From assembly GCA_014218235.1 (NCBI GenBank), contig CM024753.1, forward strand, positions 182,690,348 to 182,754,347: 64,000 bases of DNA. Reading direction: 5' to 3'. The translations under genes and the position numbers were made by a program. This DNA comes from Colocasia esculenta. Its lineage: Eukaryota > Streptophyta > Magnoliopsida > Alismatales > Araceae. Below, piece by piece: positions 22,201 through 35,100 of the stretch. The notes under the pieces were generated by a model. It made no database searches. It saw only the letters and a program-made list of their open reading frames with translations, and was not told the DNA's origin. The first letter of the stretch is position 1, and each line of letters starts with the position of its first letter.

Positions 22201-23192
22201 CTGCCTTCAGTTCACACATGCTGCACACCGATGGCTCAACGACAGCGAGAGAAGGCAAATCCCAACGGCTTGGAAGAAGAGCGACCAGTAAAGAGGGAAA
22301 GTGAGATGTCCGAAGTTGTCATTTTCTTCTAAGAACTTTTAATTTATATATTTTGATTTTCCTTTGATGTAAAAGGAGACGCAGATGGAGCAATAATAAC
22401 CAGTGGAGTGGCAAGTTGGAGCAGAGGATCCTCTGCTCCAATTCCCTGACTTCATAATATACTCGACCAGTGCCCTCTGGTGATTGGTCCACTTGTCCTC
22501 TCCTTTATGCCTACGAAAAATCAAGATTTAGAAATTAAATCCACTTAGAGGGGGGAAAAAAACTCGTCTTGATGGAAGTCTCCAACTTTCCCTTGCCCAT
22601 GAAACCTGATTAGTGATTAGTGCTTCCCCGGGGATGGGGAGCCAGTAACAGTTGTCCAACCACCCAGTGCTTTCTCGGTGGTGCTCAGCGGGAACCCCCC
22701 ACCCCGGTTGTTCAACTATGGATGGTTGACACGCTTCTTTGGTAATTGGATGACAATTGAAAGTTGAAAGAAAATGTGAGACAAGTTGATTAAAGGGACA
22801 CAGAGACTATACATTCCTTGAAACCTGAGGTGAGATGGATGCACGGGGGCCTCAACTGAGAAACACTAGCCACCTTCCTGTCATCTAGCGTTCAGAATAT
22901 CACCGGCATCCAATCAATGGGATTGAGAAGCATCCAACTTCGCAGCATGGCAATGTCAACAGCATCTGTAGAAAAGTAACGGATGTAGCTTCAGGCCCCG
23001 TTTTTCTCTTATCTGTCCTTTCTCACAATGTGGCCTTCACATCTTCATCCAATACTTGATCTTTCCACAAATCAGCTGAGATCCCCTCGGTTGCTCTGCA
23101 CCAGTATCTAAAGAGCGCAAAACTTAGCTCATGCAAGATACTTCCACAGATCGGGTGAATACGTTACACAGTCCTAGTCAATATGCCCACAC
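22201..23192. other. 3' flank / likely 3' UTR of the ZML gene
   Basis: Downstream of the ZML stop codon (23193) on the minus strand. The region contains no convincing additional exon or TE boundary. Part of it is presumably the 3' UTR; a poly(A) site was not assigned. Confidence 0.3.
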
Positions 23193-26100
23193 TCACATAT
23201 CATCGGATGGCGCCACCACATCAAGCTCACTTGAAACAAGAATGAGGTCCTTGGTGTCAATACCCATACCGGAAGTAACGCGTTCACCACCCTGGGGAGA
23301 CCAACAGCAACCAGATCAGCCATATGTAGCACCTTGAGAAAATAATTCCCAGTACAACAAAGAGAAGTCGTACCTGTTCAACTGCAAGGGCCGAATTCTG
23401 CATTGCAAGTTTAGGGGACCTGCTTAAACTTCTTAAAGTGCCCTGAAAATTTTTAAGCCAAGTGAACTGAGATGGCAGATCCAGAAAATTCATTTGTTCG
23501 ATAATGAGTTACTTGTGATGTCATGAACAGATCAACTTTGGGATTTTAATTGTGTTTGAATGTCATTAGAAATTCATTAGCTCACAAATAACAGAGGTAG
23601 CTGCTACATTTTCACAATACCGACTCAACCTGACTCAACTTCCAGAAGCCTAGGACTAGGACTGAAAACGCCCGTATCTGAACAAGAGGAACAATAATTT
23701 GAGAAACTTTTTAAGAAACAAGCAAATTGGTCACTGGTTTCTTTTTCTTGGTAACTTGACCAGAAGGCAAGATTATACAAATACATGGCCAAATGCATTC
23801 CTGGTTGCGGGGATTCCTTTTCCTCATCCCTTGAAGACTGGCATCACAATCATGATGTCATTTATTTTTTTCCCCAATGTCATCTTTACTGGAAATATCC
23901 ACAATTTGATTAGGCTTGGTATTCATAAGCAGCAGCACACATAGCAAACTTGAAAATGAGCAAGCTTTAAAACATGCATTCAATTCTTGAGGAGAGTTAC
24001 AACCTGCTTCCAATTCTGGAAATGAAATGAGCTCCAGTGTTGAGCTTAACAAGTGAAAATTGGCATATGGCGAGAATTAATGGTACCATAGGTATCCTTG
24101 ATGTCAATTTTCGCAAGCCACAAACATGTCAAAAATGACCACCCAGATAAGTTCCTTTCCCATGTGTTTTGGATTTTGGAAAACTAGATATGGAAAAAGT
24201 CTATTTTCTAGGAAATGTTCCTTTCCCAATGGTTAGCCTTGTAGGAAAATAAACAATTATCAAAGATGTTGTGTTCTGTGGGTAGGAAAATTCCTTCAAA
24301 AGTTTTCCTTCAATGAATTACACATCAATGCGCTCATCTTGTCAGATAAGTTGCCCAGATTGTCGACTTCCCTTTTCTGTCTCCTTTTTCCCTGGCTATC
24401 CACATCCTAAAATTGTAGTAAAATTTAACACATCCTTCCACCACAAAATGAAGTTAACTCACTGCCATTGTAAAAAAATGATGTGAGCATGCTCTTCTTA
24501 CAGAAAGTTGGGTGATACCTTGACCACTTGGTGCATGACCAAAAAATCAAATTACTTTGATTGAAAGCAAAATTTTAGTTAATTAACAAACAACTCCATT
24601 TAAAATCATACACACTATTCTTGAGATACATTATACCCTGCATGGTCATCTTTCTGATAGGCTGATACAAGGAAAGCCCATCAAAAGGAGGTTTGAACAA
24701 AAGTTCTTATGTTATAGTTTCAGATAATCTTCTTCTTAGTCTTCCCTTCAAAATGAGGTATACATGAGGGTTCATCATGGGACTCCACTCTATTTTCTGT
24801 GCCAACTGCCAAAGAGCACAATAGTATACTTTTTGAAAGTGAAAGGGCACAACAGTACATAACTAAACCTGAACAATGTTTACAACTAACTTGGAAAAAA
24901 TAGTACAAGGAAAACATCTTCACAAGATCATACATGGAATTGAAAGCAATCTTGGCTATGGATATATAACATGGATACTCTGTGGGTGGGAGAAAAATCT
25001 CTCCAAATGTTGCATGGTAAGAGGACATTATTTGGCGCCTTGATTTATAAAGGAAATGTCCTACATGGCTACATATTTCTAAAAACTTTCAACTGAGCAT
25101 ATTTGCAAATAAAATTGTCATAAATAAAAGTCTCAAGCCTAAGAGAAGCATGTCTATGAGAACCAAGTCATGTCACACCAACCTTATTGGCCCACATTAA
25201 TCCACACGCATTGCATAAGGACCTAGGCCCAGCAGGACCACGACGCATTGCTGGTGTGGCCTTTTCACTAATACCACAGTTTTGGCATCTGCATAAAGAT
25301 GGAGAAATGTCGAACAAATCAATCATCATTATCACCAAGACTTATCCCATCTATTGGTGGTTTTCTAAAATCACAGGGGATGACAATGAAACAGAAAGAA
25401 ATCATACTAATGATGACCAGAGACAGACTTGGTTTCTCGAGAAGCATCATGTTGGCTTGAGCTCTGAGCAGGATCCGAACTACATGAGACTGCTGCTCCA
25501 TCCTGAGGATTTGCCTTCCCTGAAAACTGGCCCTTCTTCCTCTGCATCCTAAATGGTAACATATCAAGTTGATGGACACATATAACATCGACAAAGTAAA
25601 ACAAAATTAAACTAAATGTTAAGGTGCCTAGAAAGCCACAACTCATGATGAAAATAAATACCATAAAAAAGCCAAGTTCCAGAATTAGTTTCAAAACATC
25701 TTTGATTTTCATCCATAATTTCTCCTCATATTAAAAGTTCCTCCAAATTTATTGTACACTGATTATTTCTTGACTGGGAGCATCATATTGACTCTACTTA
25801 TGCATTAGAAAATTTATTACTAATTTAAACAACCAACACATTAGTTAACAAACAACCACATTTTTCAACAATTCGCAGACTATGCACTGTAAAACTCAAT
25901 GGATAAGCATGAGCCTTCCACTAAGATTTAAAGGATTGCATAAATGACAGAGCAAAAGGGTCTAAGAGCATAGCATGTGATCTGGCATGGTAAGAAAGGT
26001 TTCATTATTGCATCAACAAGGAATTTAAGAAGGTATGGATGGAGAACTCACCAACTCTTTGAAGTTGGAGAATTCACTAAATTTGGAGGAAACAATATTA

Positions 26101-29100
26101 AGTCAGAAAGAGAATAAGGTGGCATGGAAAAGAAAGCAGAAAACAGGTTCAGACCACATGCTGCCATTTATAACGAGCAGCAAAGACATAAAAGTGCAAG
26201 CTGCACTTGTGAGTTCACATATTGTATGTAAATAAGAAAGTACCCCCCATTTGAATCTAATAAAAATATCAAAAAAATCATCTCTTACAAATAAAAAATC
26301 AACTCTCACATCCAAGAAGAAAATTGTGATTTCGGTGGCTCCATCAAAATAGCGACTTTCTAATCTTTCATAATTTGACATATCTAAAAATTTAAATTTC
26401 ATAATTCAAATAAACCCAATAGAATATTAAAAATCTAAAGTCCGGTAAAAAAAGTCAAACGTGCATATGACTTCTCCAAGGGAGCCACTCTCCTACTGAC
26501 AGTAAGTCTGCTTGAGACCTCTCAAGATTTGGTCAAACTTAAGCTATCATCACCTAAACTCATGAGATTTTTCACTTGAGAATGTATATAATTATCTATG
26601 TTCCTTAAGGAATTATCTATGTGAACCTATGTGATCCACACTTTTATGTTATCCTGATCTCCCAAGATCTCTCCGAGATCTCTTCTCTTTGACCCTCCCG
26701 AGACGAAGCCGAGATCTGATATGGCAAACCTTGAGTAGGAGGAATATTCCAATTGTCGTCTTGTTTGCTCTTTAGATCTGTTTGTTGTCATGACTGCAAG
26801 GGCTTCACATGATTCAAGACCCCGGTGCTTCAGTAATTGACAAAAGTGCAGATGCAAGACTGAGTTGCTTCTCAGGAACCACAACCAGAACCAGCAGATG
26901 AGAGCCAATATAGTGGAACCAAAAACGATCCAGTAGAGCATCATAAGCACTAGTAATAAAAGTATAAATTTTCCCTTTTCTCCTTTTCATACAGCAAAGG
27001 AGGAATGGCATGAAGTTACTGGGATTTAAAGATCTAATTATAGCAACATTTTGTGGAACGAGAAGGTAGTAGGTGTTCTCAATATGTTTTAGACAGTAAT
27101 GAGAAATGTGTTTGCTTCTCGGCAATCAAAAACACAGATTCATGTGGAAATCACAAACATTGTGTGACTGTGTAACATATTTCCCATGTTTTCCTCAGAT
27201 ATATTGGTATCATTATCTCTGTCACATCCAATTTCAATATCCATTTCAAAATATGAAGCTTGAATGTAATATGTCGAAAAGAAAATCACCTGAGAGCAAC
27301 CTCCTTTCGAACAGTATAACGAATTTTCTTATCAAAACATCGTTCCTTCCTCTTTTCACGGAACCTCATCAATGAAGCAACTCGTTTTACTGGAATATTT
27401 GGGTGTCGCAGGATATCATCCAACCCCTATTGACCATGAAATCAAATCCGTAAGGTAATAACATTCTCAATGCTATTATAAGTAAGCTGGCAACTGAGAA
27501 CATTCTACCCTGTGGTCTGGGTGAGACTGCAAACCCATATTATCCACGATAGTCGGTAGTTCACACCCTCCCAGTAGCAATAGTACAACTTGTACCTACA
27601 TTGTTTATTTGAAAACAGGTGAGCTAACTCTTTGAATATCATGTCGATAGAACAAACATGAAGAAGTTTTTTTTTGTAGTTGGGGTGGAGGGGGGGGGGG
27701 GGATTACACTAGAAGAGAAAGAAGGATGTACATGTGTTGACAGATTGCTCAAAGAAGCCTACACCAAGATGTTGTGCCCACATTAACTCCCCAACAGCAA
27801 AAAGAGCAAGGAGTTAAAACCCTCCACTGTACATAAATGTTTAGCCCAGAAAGATACTTTTTTTCTAACAAAAGAAAAGAGATTCTCCTCCGTCCTCGCT
27901 TCCCTAACAAAAACATGAAGTTTTGAAGTCCCAAGTTGAAATCAAATAGAAAATTGCCATACAAAAACATATCAACAAGAAAACACAAATACAAGGATGA
28001 TGCAATCACATAACATTAGTCTAAATCTAGCAAGAAAAGTAAAATCATGAGGAATGAATTCCCAAATTAGCAAACTCAGATTAGTTTAATTTAAACGAAA
28101 GATCTCCAACAGCAAGAATGTTTACAGCATCCACTTGAACGATTACTGTGAAGTTATATACTAAGATTGTTGCTGAAAGCCAACTTCATTTAGCAGAAAG
28201 ACTTGACATGAAAGTAATCAAGTCATTCAAGAAGTCCTGGATTACTCGAGGGACACTAGATTGGATGGCACATCAAGAATAAAAAATTCTTTGGTCCATA
28301 AACTAGGTGAGAGTGGTCAGTGATATTGTAAAATGGGTCTCAAAACTAATTATAGGACATCACCCGGAGGTCGGAACTCCCAAAACTTTCATAACATTTA
28401 CTGTCCTTGATAAGGCACTGTCATGGATGCCACACAAATCTGGTTAGCTACCGTAACTGCCCTTTTAGTGAAAAGAGGTGTGTTGGTGAGTTGCATTCTT
28501 GTTGGACATATGAATAGCGTGGCTAGTCTATTTGCAGTGGACCTAACATACAATCCTAAAATGCTACAGCAGAAGTCACTGAAACCCAAAACAAAATGGG
28601 ATCAAAAGTCAATTATTCTTAACCTTATCCTATTTTATGTTGTAACAAATTGTACATTTCCAGCATATTCTCTGTACATCCCCTGCTCCATGACAGCAAG
28701 GATGGGAGTGTTGGTTTTGGTATTTCAGATCATTCTGGTCCCAAACCAAAACATTTCGGTTTCTGCCGGAACTTCCATCCATGCGTGACAGAGCATTTCC
28801 CCAGTATGCTGACTGGGGATGATAGCAACAACTTTTGGATGTATTCTATGTATTCCATTCTATAAATATAACAAGATGATGGTGGCTCGATACATCTCCG
28901 TACTATCCTTCTCCACCATTCTTCCACCCACTCTTCCTTTTATCTTGGTATCAGAGAAGGAAAGAACTTTTTCCCATCTCGTCGCCATGGCAGAGCCTCC
29001 TGCCGTTGTTGCTGCGGATCCTCAAACTGCTATTACATCAATGGTAACGACAGCTGCTACTGTTGATACACCAATGGCTGCTGTTGCTCTAGATCAAGCT

Positions 29101-32100
29101 ATCAATATGGAAGGGATGGAGAGCCCTTATTTTCTCCACCCATCTGATAATCCTGGCGTGGTCCTTGTCTCAGCCCTTCTCACAGGTGTGTTCCATGGCA
29201 GCGGGCCATGACTGTGGCATTGTCTGCCAAGAACAAAATGGCATCTGTCAATGGAACCATAATAGAACCAGACATCAACAATCCTCTTTAGAGCTCATGG
29301 CACTGTGTCAACAACATGGTACTTTCATGGATGTTGAACTCGATCGATCGCGATCTTATCCCCTGTGTCCTCATGGGGACATAGCATCCAGCGTTTGGGC
29401 TGATGATCTGAAGGAGCGTTTTTCTCCTTCGAACAGCCCATGCATCTACAGCCTCAAGCGATATATAGAGACTCTCCAGCAGCACAACGATCCCGTAGCC
29501 AAGTACTATCACACTCTCAAAGGCTTCTGGGATGAACTTGCCCAATTTGATCCATTCATTGACAGCAGGATTCTTCAGCAACACAGACATCTCATGCAAT
29601 TTTTCATGGGATTAAATGATGCATACTCAGGAACACGTAGCCAAATACTCCTCATGAACCCCTTTCCCCCGGTTAGCTGGGCATATTTCCTCATCCTTCA
29701 AGATGAGTCCCAACATCTGCTGCAAGCACCTCTGACAATAGAAGCTTCTGCTATGTTCACCATACAAATGCAGTCTCATGCTGGAGATTCTTCTTCCAAA
29801 GGTCGATTGCCAGACAAGAAGTTAGGCATCAAGGAGTGACGTACTCATCACAATGTGCTCGGCCACACGCGAGCACAATGTTTCAAGCTTAACGCCACAT
29901 GCTGCTCCCACTGTCAAATCATCAGCCACACAAAAGAACAAAGCTACAGGATATATGGGTAATCCACCTCATTATCACATTTCTAAGAAGATGCAGCAGA
30001 AATCTTCACCAACAGCATCACACGTCCCTAGTCCATTCCTCACCACAGAGCAGTATGCCCAACTAGTTCAAATTCTCAGTTCCGGTAATACGATTCCATC
30101 TTTTTTGTTTCTATACAGAACGTCCCACCTTTCAACTTTGGCATCTGCGGCTAGGGCATGTCTTCATCGAGAAACAATGCCACCTTGCATCCATTTTACC
30201 CCCTTTTATTGATTCAGCATCCTTTAAGTGTTACACATGTTCTCCTTCTAAACAGACCCGCCTTCCCTTTCCTCAAAGCACTTCAAGAACAAAACACCCT
30301 TTTGATCTTCTTCACTGTGATGTATGGGGACCATCTTCTGCGCAATCCCGCAATGGTGCCAGATATTTTCTTACCGTAGTTGATGATCACAGTCGCTTTA
30401 CTTGGAACTTTATGCTCTGCTTCAAACCACAGGTTTTTCCCATCTTTTTGTTCATTTGCTTCACATGTCTGACATTTCTTTTCCAAAGAAATTCGTCAAA
30501 TCTGAACAGAATGGAATAGAATTTTTCAGCAACCCATTTCAAACATCTCTCTCAAAACGGCATCACCCACAAGCACACATGTGTTGCAACCTCTCAACAA
30601 AATGGCATTATAGAACGCAAACACCGCCACATACCTGACGTTGCTAGGTCCCTTTGTTTTCAATCTAACTTACCCAGGAAATATTGGAGCGACTGTATCT
30701 TAAATGCAGTCTATTTAATCAATCGCCATCTCTCCAAAGTTCTTAATAACTTAACACCCTACCAGCTACTGTTTGGGAAACCACCATCTTACAAACACTT
30801 AGAAACCTTTGGATGTCTTTGCTTCGCCTTCACTAGCCATCTCGATGGAGGCAAACTCAATACTCATGCCCAAGTATGCATCTTTCTTGGATATCCACCA
30901 AATCAGAAGCTTACAAGTTGCTAGATCTGAACAATCACCAAGTCTTCACGAGCAGGGATGTAGACTTTCATGAAAATATTTTTCCTCTTACCAATCACCA
31001 AAATACATCTGACAACATTGTCTACCCTTACCCTATCATGAAGCCTTCACCAGAATATTCACCCAACACCTCATCGCCCACAAACATCACATGTTCTGAC
31101 CCTCCATCACCCTCACCATCACAAAACAAACCAGAAGGACCACCACCACCTCCTAGATGCCCAACCAGGGAAACTAAAAGTCCTACCTACCTATCAGATT
31201 ATGTGACCGACATCACCACCTCCACCAACTCTGCATCATCTGACAAAGAGGTAACCTATCCTTTACACAACTACCTTCACTACAATAAATTATCCAAAAA
31301 GCCATTTCATTTTCTTTTTCCTCAATTACCAGACAAAAGGAACCAATCACTTATATTGAAGCCCATAAATTTCCCCACTGGAGGCAAGCAATGAAAGAAG
31401 AATTACACACATAGAAGTTGAACTGTACTTGGATTCTTACTGCTCTACCTCCTGAAAAAACTGCAGTAGGTTGTAAATGGGTGTTTAAACTAAAGTATAA
31501 TAGCGATGGAAGTACTGTCAAGCACAAAGCATGTCTAGTAGCAAAAGGGTATACTCAGACAGAAGGCTTGGACTATACAGAAACATTTGCTCCTGTGGCC
31601 AAACTCACAACAGTCAGATGCCTATTTTCTATTGCTTCCATCAAAGGTTGGCCCCTTCATCAATTGGATGTAACAATGCATTCCTCCATGGCGATCTTCA
31701 AGAAGTATACACGCAACTCCCACCAGGGCATCATTGACAGGGGGAGATTAGAGTCTATAAATTGCTGAAGTCCATCTACAGTTTGAAACAAACTTCAAGA
31801 AATTGATTTATAAAACTTACAACTGCTCTCCTTGCAGCAGGTTTACTCATAGAAATGGCAACTTAATCACAGTTGTGATTGTCTATGTTGACGACATTCT
31901 TCTCATGGGTGACAACCCCCAGATGATCACCTACCTTAAAAATTCTCTACGGCGTCAATTTCAATTAAAGGACCTTGGGAATCCAAAATACTTCCTTGGC
32001 ATCAAAATCACCAGGTAATCTGCAGGTATCTTTCTAAACTAGCGTAAATACATTTTGGACCACTTGGACGACAAAGGACTCCTAGCTGCTAAGCCTGCCA

Positions 32101-35100
32101 GCACTCCACTAGAAGTTGGACAGAAGCTCCATGGTAATGGTCACCCTCTACCAGATCCCACTCCCTACAGGCGACTTGTTGGGTATCTCTTATACCTCAC
32201 TGTCATGCACCCAGACATAACTCATGCAGTTAATCTACTCAGCCAATTCATGTCCTCTCCCACAAATATTCATTGGGATGCTGCATTACATGTAGTCATA
32301 TATCTCAAATCCTCTCCAGCAAAAGGACTACACTACAGCTCCACAACTTCAACCAAGTTGTTTCTTTATGCTGATGCTAATTGGGCCTCTTGTCCAAACA
32401 CCAAGAGGTCAGTTACAGGACACATTGTGTTCATAGGCACCAATCCCATCTCATGGAGAACAAAGAAACAACGCATTGTTTCAAAATCCTCTGCAGAATC
32501 TGAATACAGATCAATGGCTACTGCCACCAGCAAATTACAATGGTTAAATTACCTCTTTTTGAAAACTGGTTAATACCACAAGTATATTAATCAAAATGAG
32601 AAAGAATGTACAAGTATAGGCATACATAAAGGCCCCAAAAACTGTCCAGCCCACCTATACAACGCCATGCATCACAGTATAGAGAGCCAAACTCTAATCC
32701 CCCAACAAAACAAAAAGTGTCGAATTTGACTGATTCACATTACAAACAATTGATGCCCATTTCTTGACCTTCATACAAATCCCAGCAAAAAGAGCCTCAG
32801 AATCTCTAGCACTCTTGAAAAAATATACGGATGTTCCTCTCCCCCTAAATCATCCACAGTATAGCATGAAGAATGAGCCACCAAATTGTGTTATCACCTT
32901 TGGTGAGCTGATGCCTTTTCTACTTTGCAATCAACTGACAAACCTCACCATGAGAAGGGATTGTGCCATGAGTTCTTGCAGCCACCTCTCTCCACACCAT
33001 ATGGGAAAATGAGCAACTCACAAAATATGATCAATAGACTCCTCCTCCTACCCACACAGGATACACAAAGTCTGAATATCAGGTAGGAAGCAAACTAATC
33101 TGTCTCTCGTAGGAAGCCTTCCAAGAGAGATTCTGATGCGGTACAAGGTTGGGAGAGGGAGGAGAGGAGGACTTCACACCCTAGGGTTTCACACCGCAAG
33201 AAGAAGCCTTTGAGGTGAGAACAAGACGGCTGCTGCAATTCTCTTTCAAATTTTCATTAACCTCCCAACAAGTGGATAACAACGTTATTTATAGGGACAA
33301 AACCCTAATGACCCTCTTTGACTTTTTACTAGATTAAAATACCCTTAGACCTAAAAATAGAGCAAAATTCGCACCCGAAAATACCCAAAAATAGAAAACA
33401 CACTTTGGCCTCTTTCGAGCCTTATTCTTACAACCAAAGACTCAAATAACTAAAACAAATACATCAATAACGTGGGAACTCCGTTCGTCTTCCGCTGATC
33501 AAGTCTGATGTCCAATGTCCGATGTTACGAGTCCTGCTCTGCATACATCATGGGTCTTGTTTCCCATCATTGTCCTCCAGTTCGAAAAAACTCATCCTCG
33601 AGTTTTGAAGTGCTGAAATAAGTCGAAGTCGAACATAAGGGAGCAAACATCAAACTCCATGCAAGCAATCATGTAAGGGATCTCGAATCGTCAGCCAACA
33701 TGCACCTCACAAAAATCTAACCATACCAAATCACCAAGAGACGGCTCCAAAAATATTGCGGCATTAGGTGGAACAACTGCTGAAGCATCCTCAAACATAG
33801 TGCAATCAAGCAAGTTCAACCCAAACATAATAATCAAATAATGATCCCAACTGTCATTAGGAACGATCTTCAAAATACTCTCATAGATAGACTCAATGAC
33901 AAGTATAGAATCATCGATCATATCTAATCCATAATCAATAAATAAACTCTGATCCCATAAGTTTTTCTATAGCATTGACCATTCTTGCATCTGATTTTCA
34001 TATTCTTCTACCAATGCGAGACTAGCTTCATAAATCACCTAATGAATAGGAGGTTCGGCCTTAGTAGGAATAAACTTGGGAAAAGGAAATTTACCAAGTA
34101 CATACGGTGGCTAGATAACACAAATAGATTGGTCGGCTTCAATGGTAACTTGTTGCTGAACCATCCACTCTTGCCCCAAAATAATGTAGAATCTCAAAGA
34201 GTCAATAATACACCATGTGCCATCAACATAATTAGCAATTGTCAATGAAGATTCAACTCTAAATTGTCAAGAGAACTCCACAAAAACTCGATTACCTTCC
34301 ACAACGATTTCTCCGATTTTCAATAAGGCATCAACAATAAGTAGAGATATATAATTATTCTGATGCTCCTCATCCAGAGTGATTTTGTCACCTTCTGATT
34401 TGATAATCGTACAAAAAATCAAAGCCGAAGGTGCTCATGTGTAAGAGATTACCCGAACGTGATACAAAACTGGATTGACTACTGCAGAGTGCCAGAGGGG
34501 GACATAGCGGCACGTGAATCAGAGCATGAATGAAACCCCTATGCTGGCGGTGCAATAGCAATCTTAGTGCACCATCGTGCACTGTAGCAGGCCCCAAAGA
34601 AGAGCTTGGCTCGGATCTCAAACCTGGTTGGTTGAGTGGACTGCATTAAAGGGCTTGGGGGTGGACTACACGTGTTGAACGGGAGGGCGGGTTGCTGAAG
34701 TCAGCACATGCCCTAGCACGGGCGAAGATGGGACCCCGCGAACTAGTTCTCCCTCTTCATTTTCTTATGTCTGGCTTTCAGCGGTTTCCTGCGGTACTTA
34801 GAAGAGAGAGATAGGGAGGGAAAGGAAGAAACGACACAAAAAGGGAAAGGAGGGATGCAGCAAAGACGGTGGGTGATGGTCGGAGGTGGACGGGAACGCG
34901 ACTCGCGAGTAGGGGAGAGGGTTGTCGTGAGGAAGGTGTACAAGGAGAGAGGGGATGGCGACGACAGGCGGCATGCAAAGGGGCCACCAACAGCGCGACA
35001 ACTCTGGCAGAAGGCGGCACTGTTGCCCCCGTCCGCTTCTCCTTCTTCTACCGGTGAAGTCGAGGGAGAGCAAGAGAGAGACAAATAGAGAGAACCACCG

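Noticed and set aside
25187..25552. Plus-strand 121-aa frame
   Set aside because: It is the shadow of ZML exons 4 and 5 on the minus strand, where CCT and GATA motifs are recognisable.
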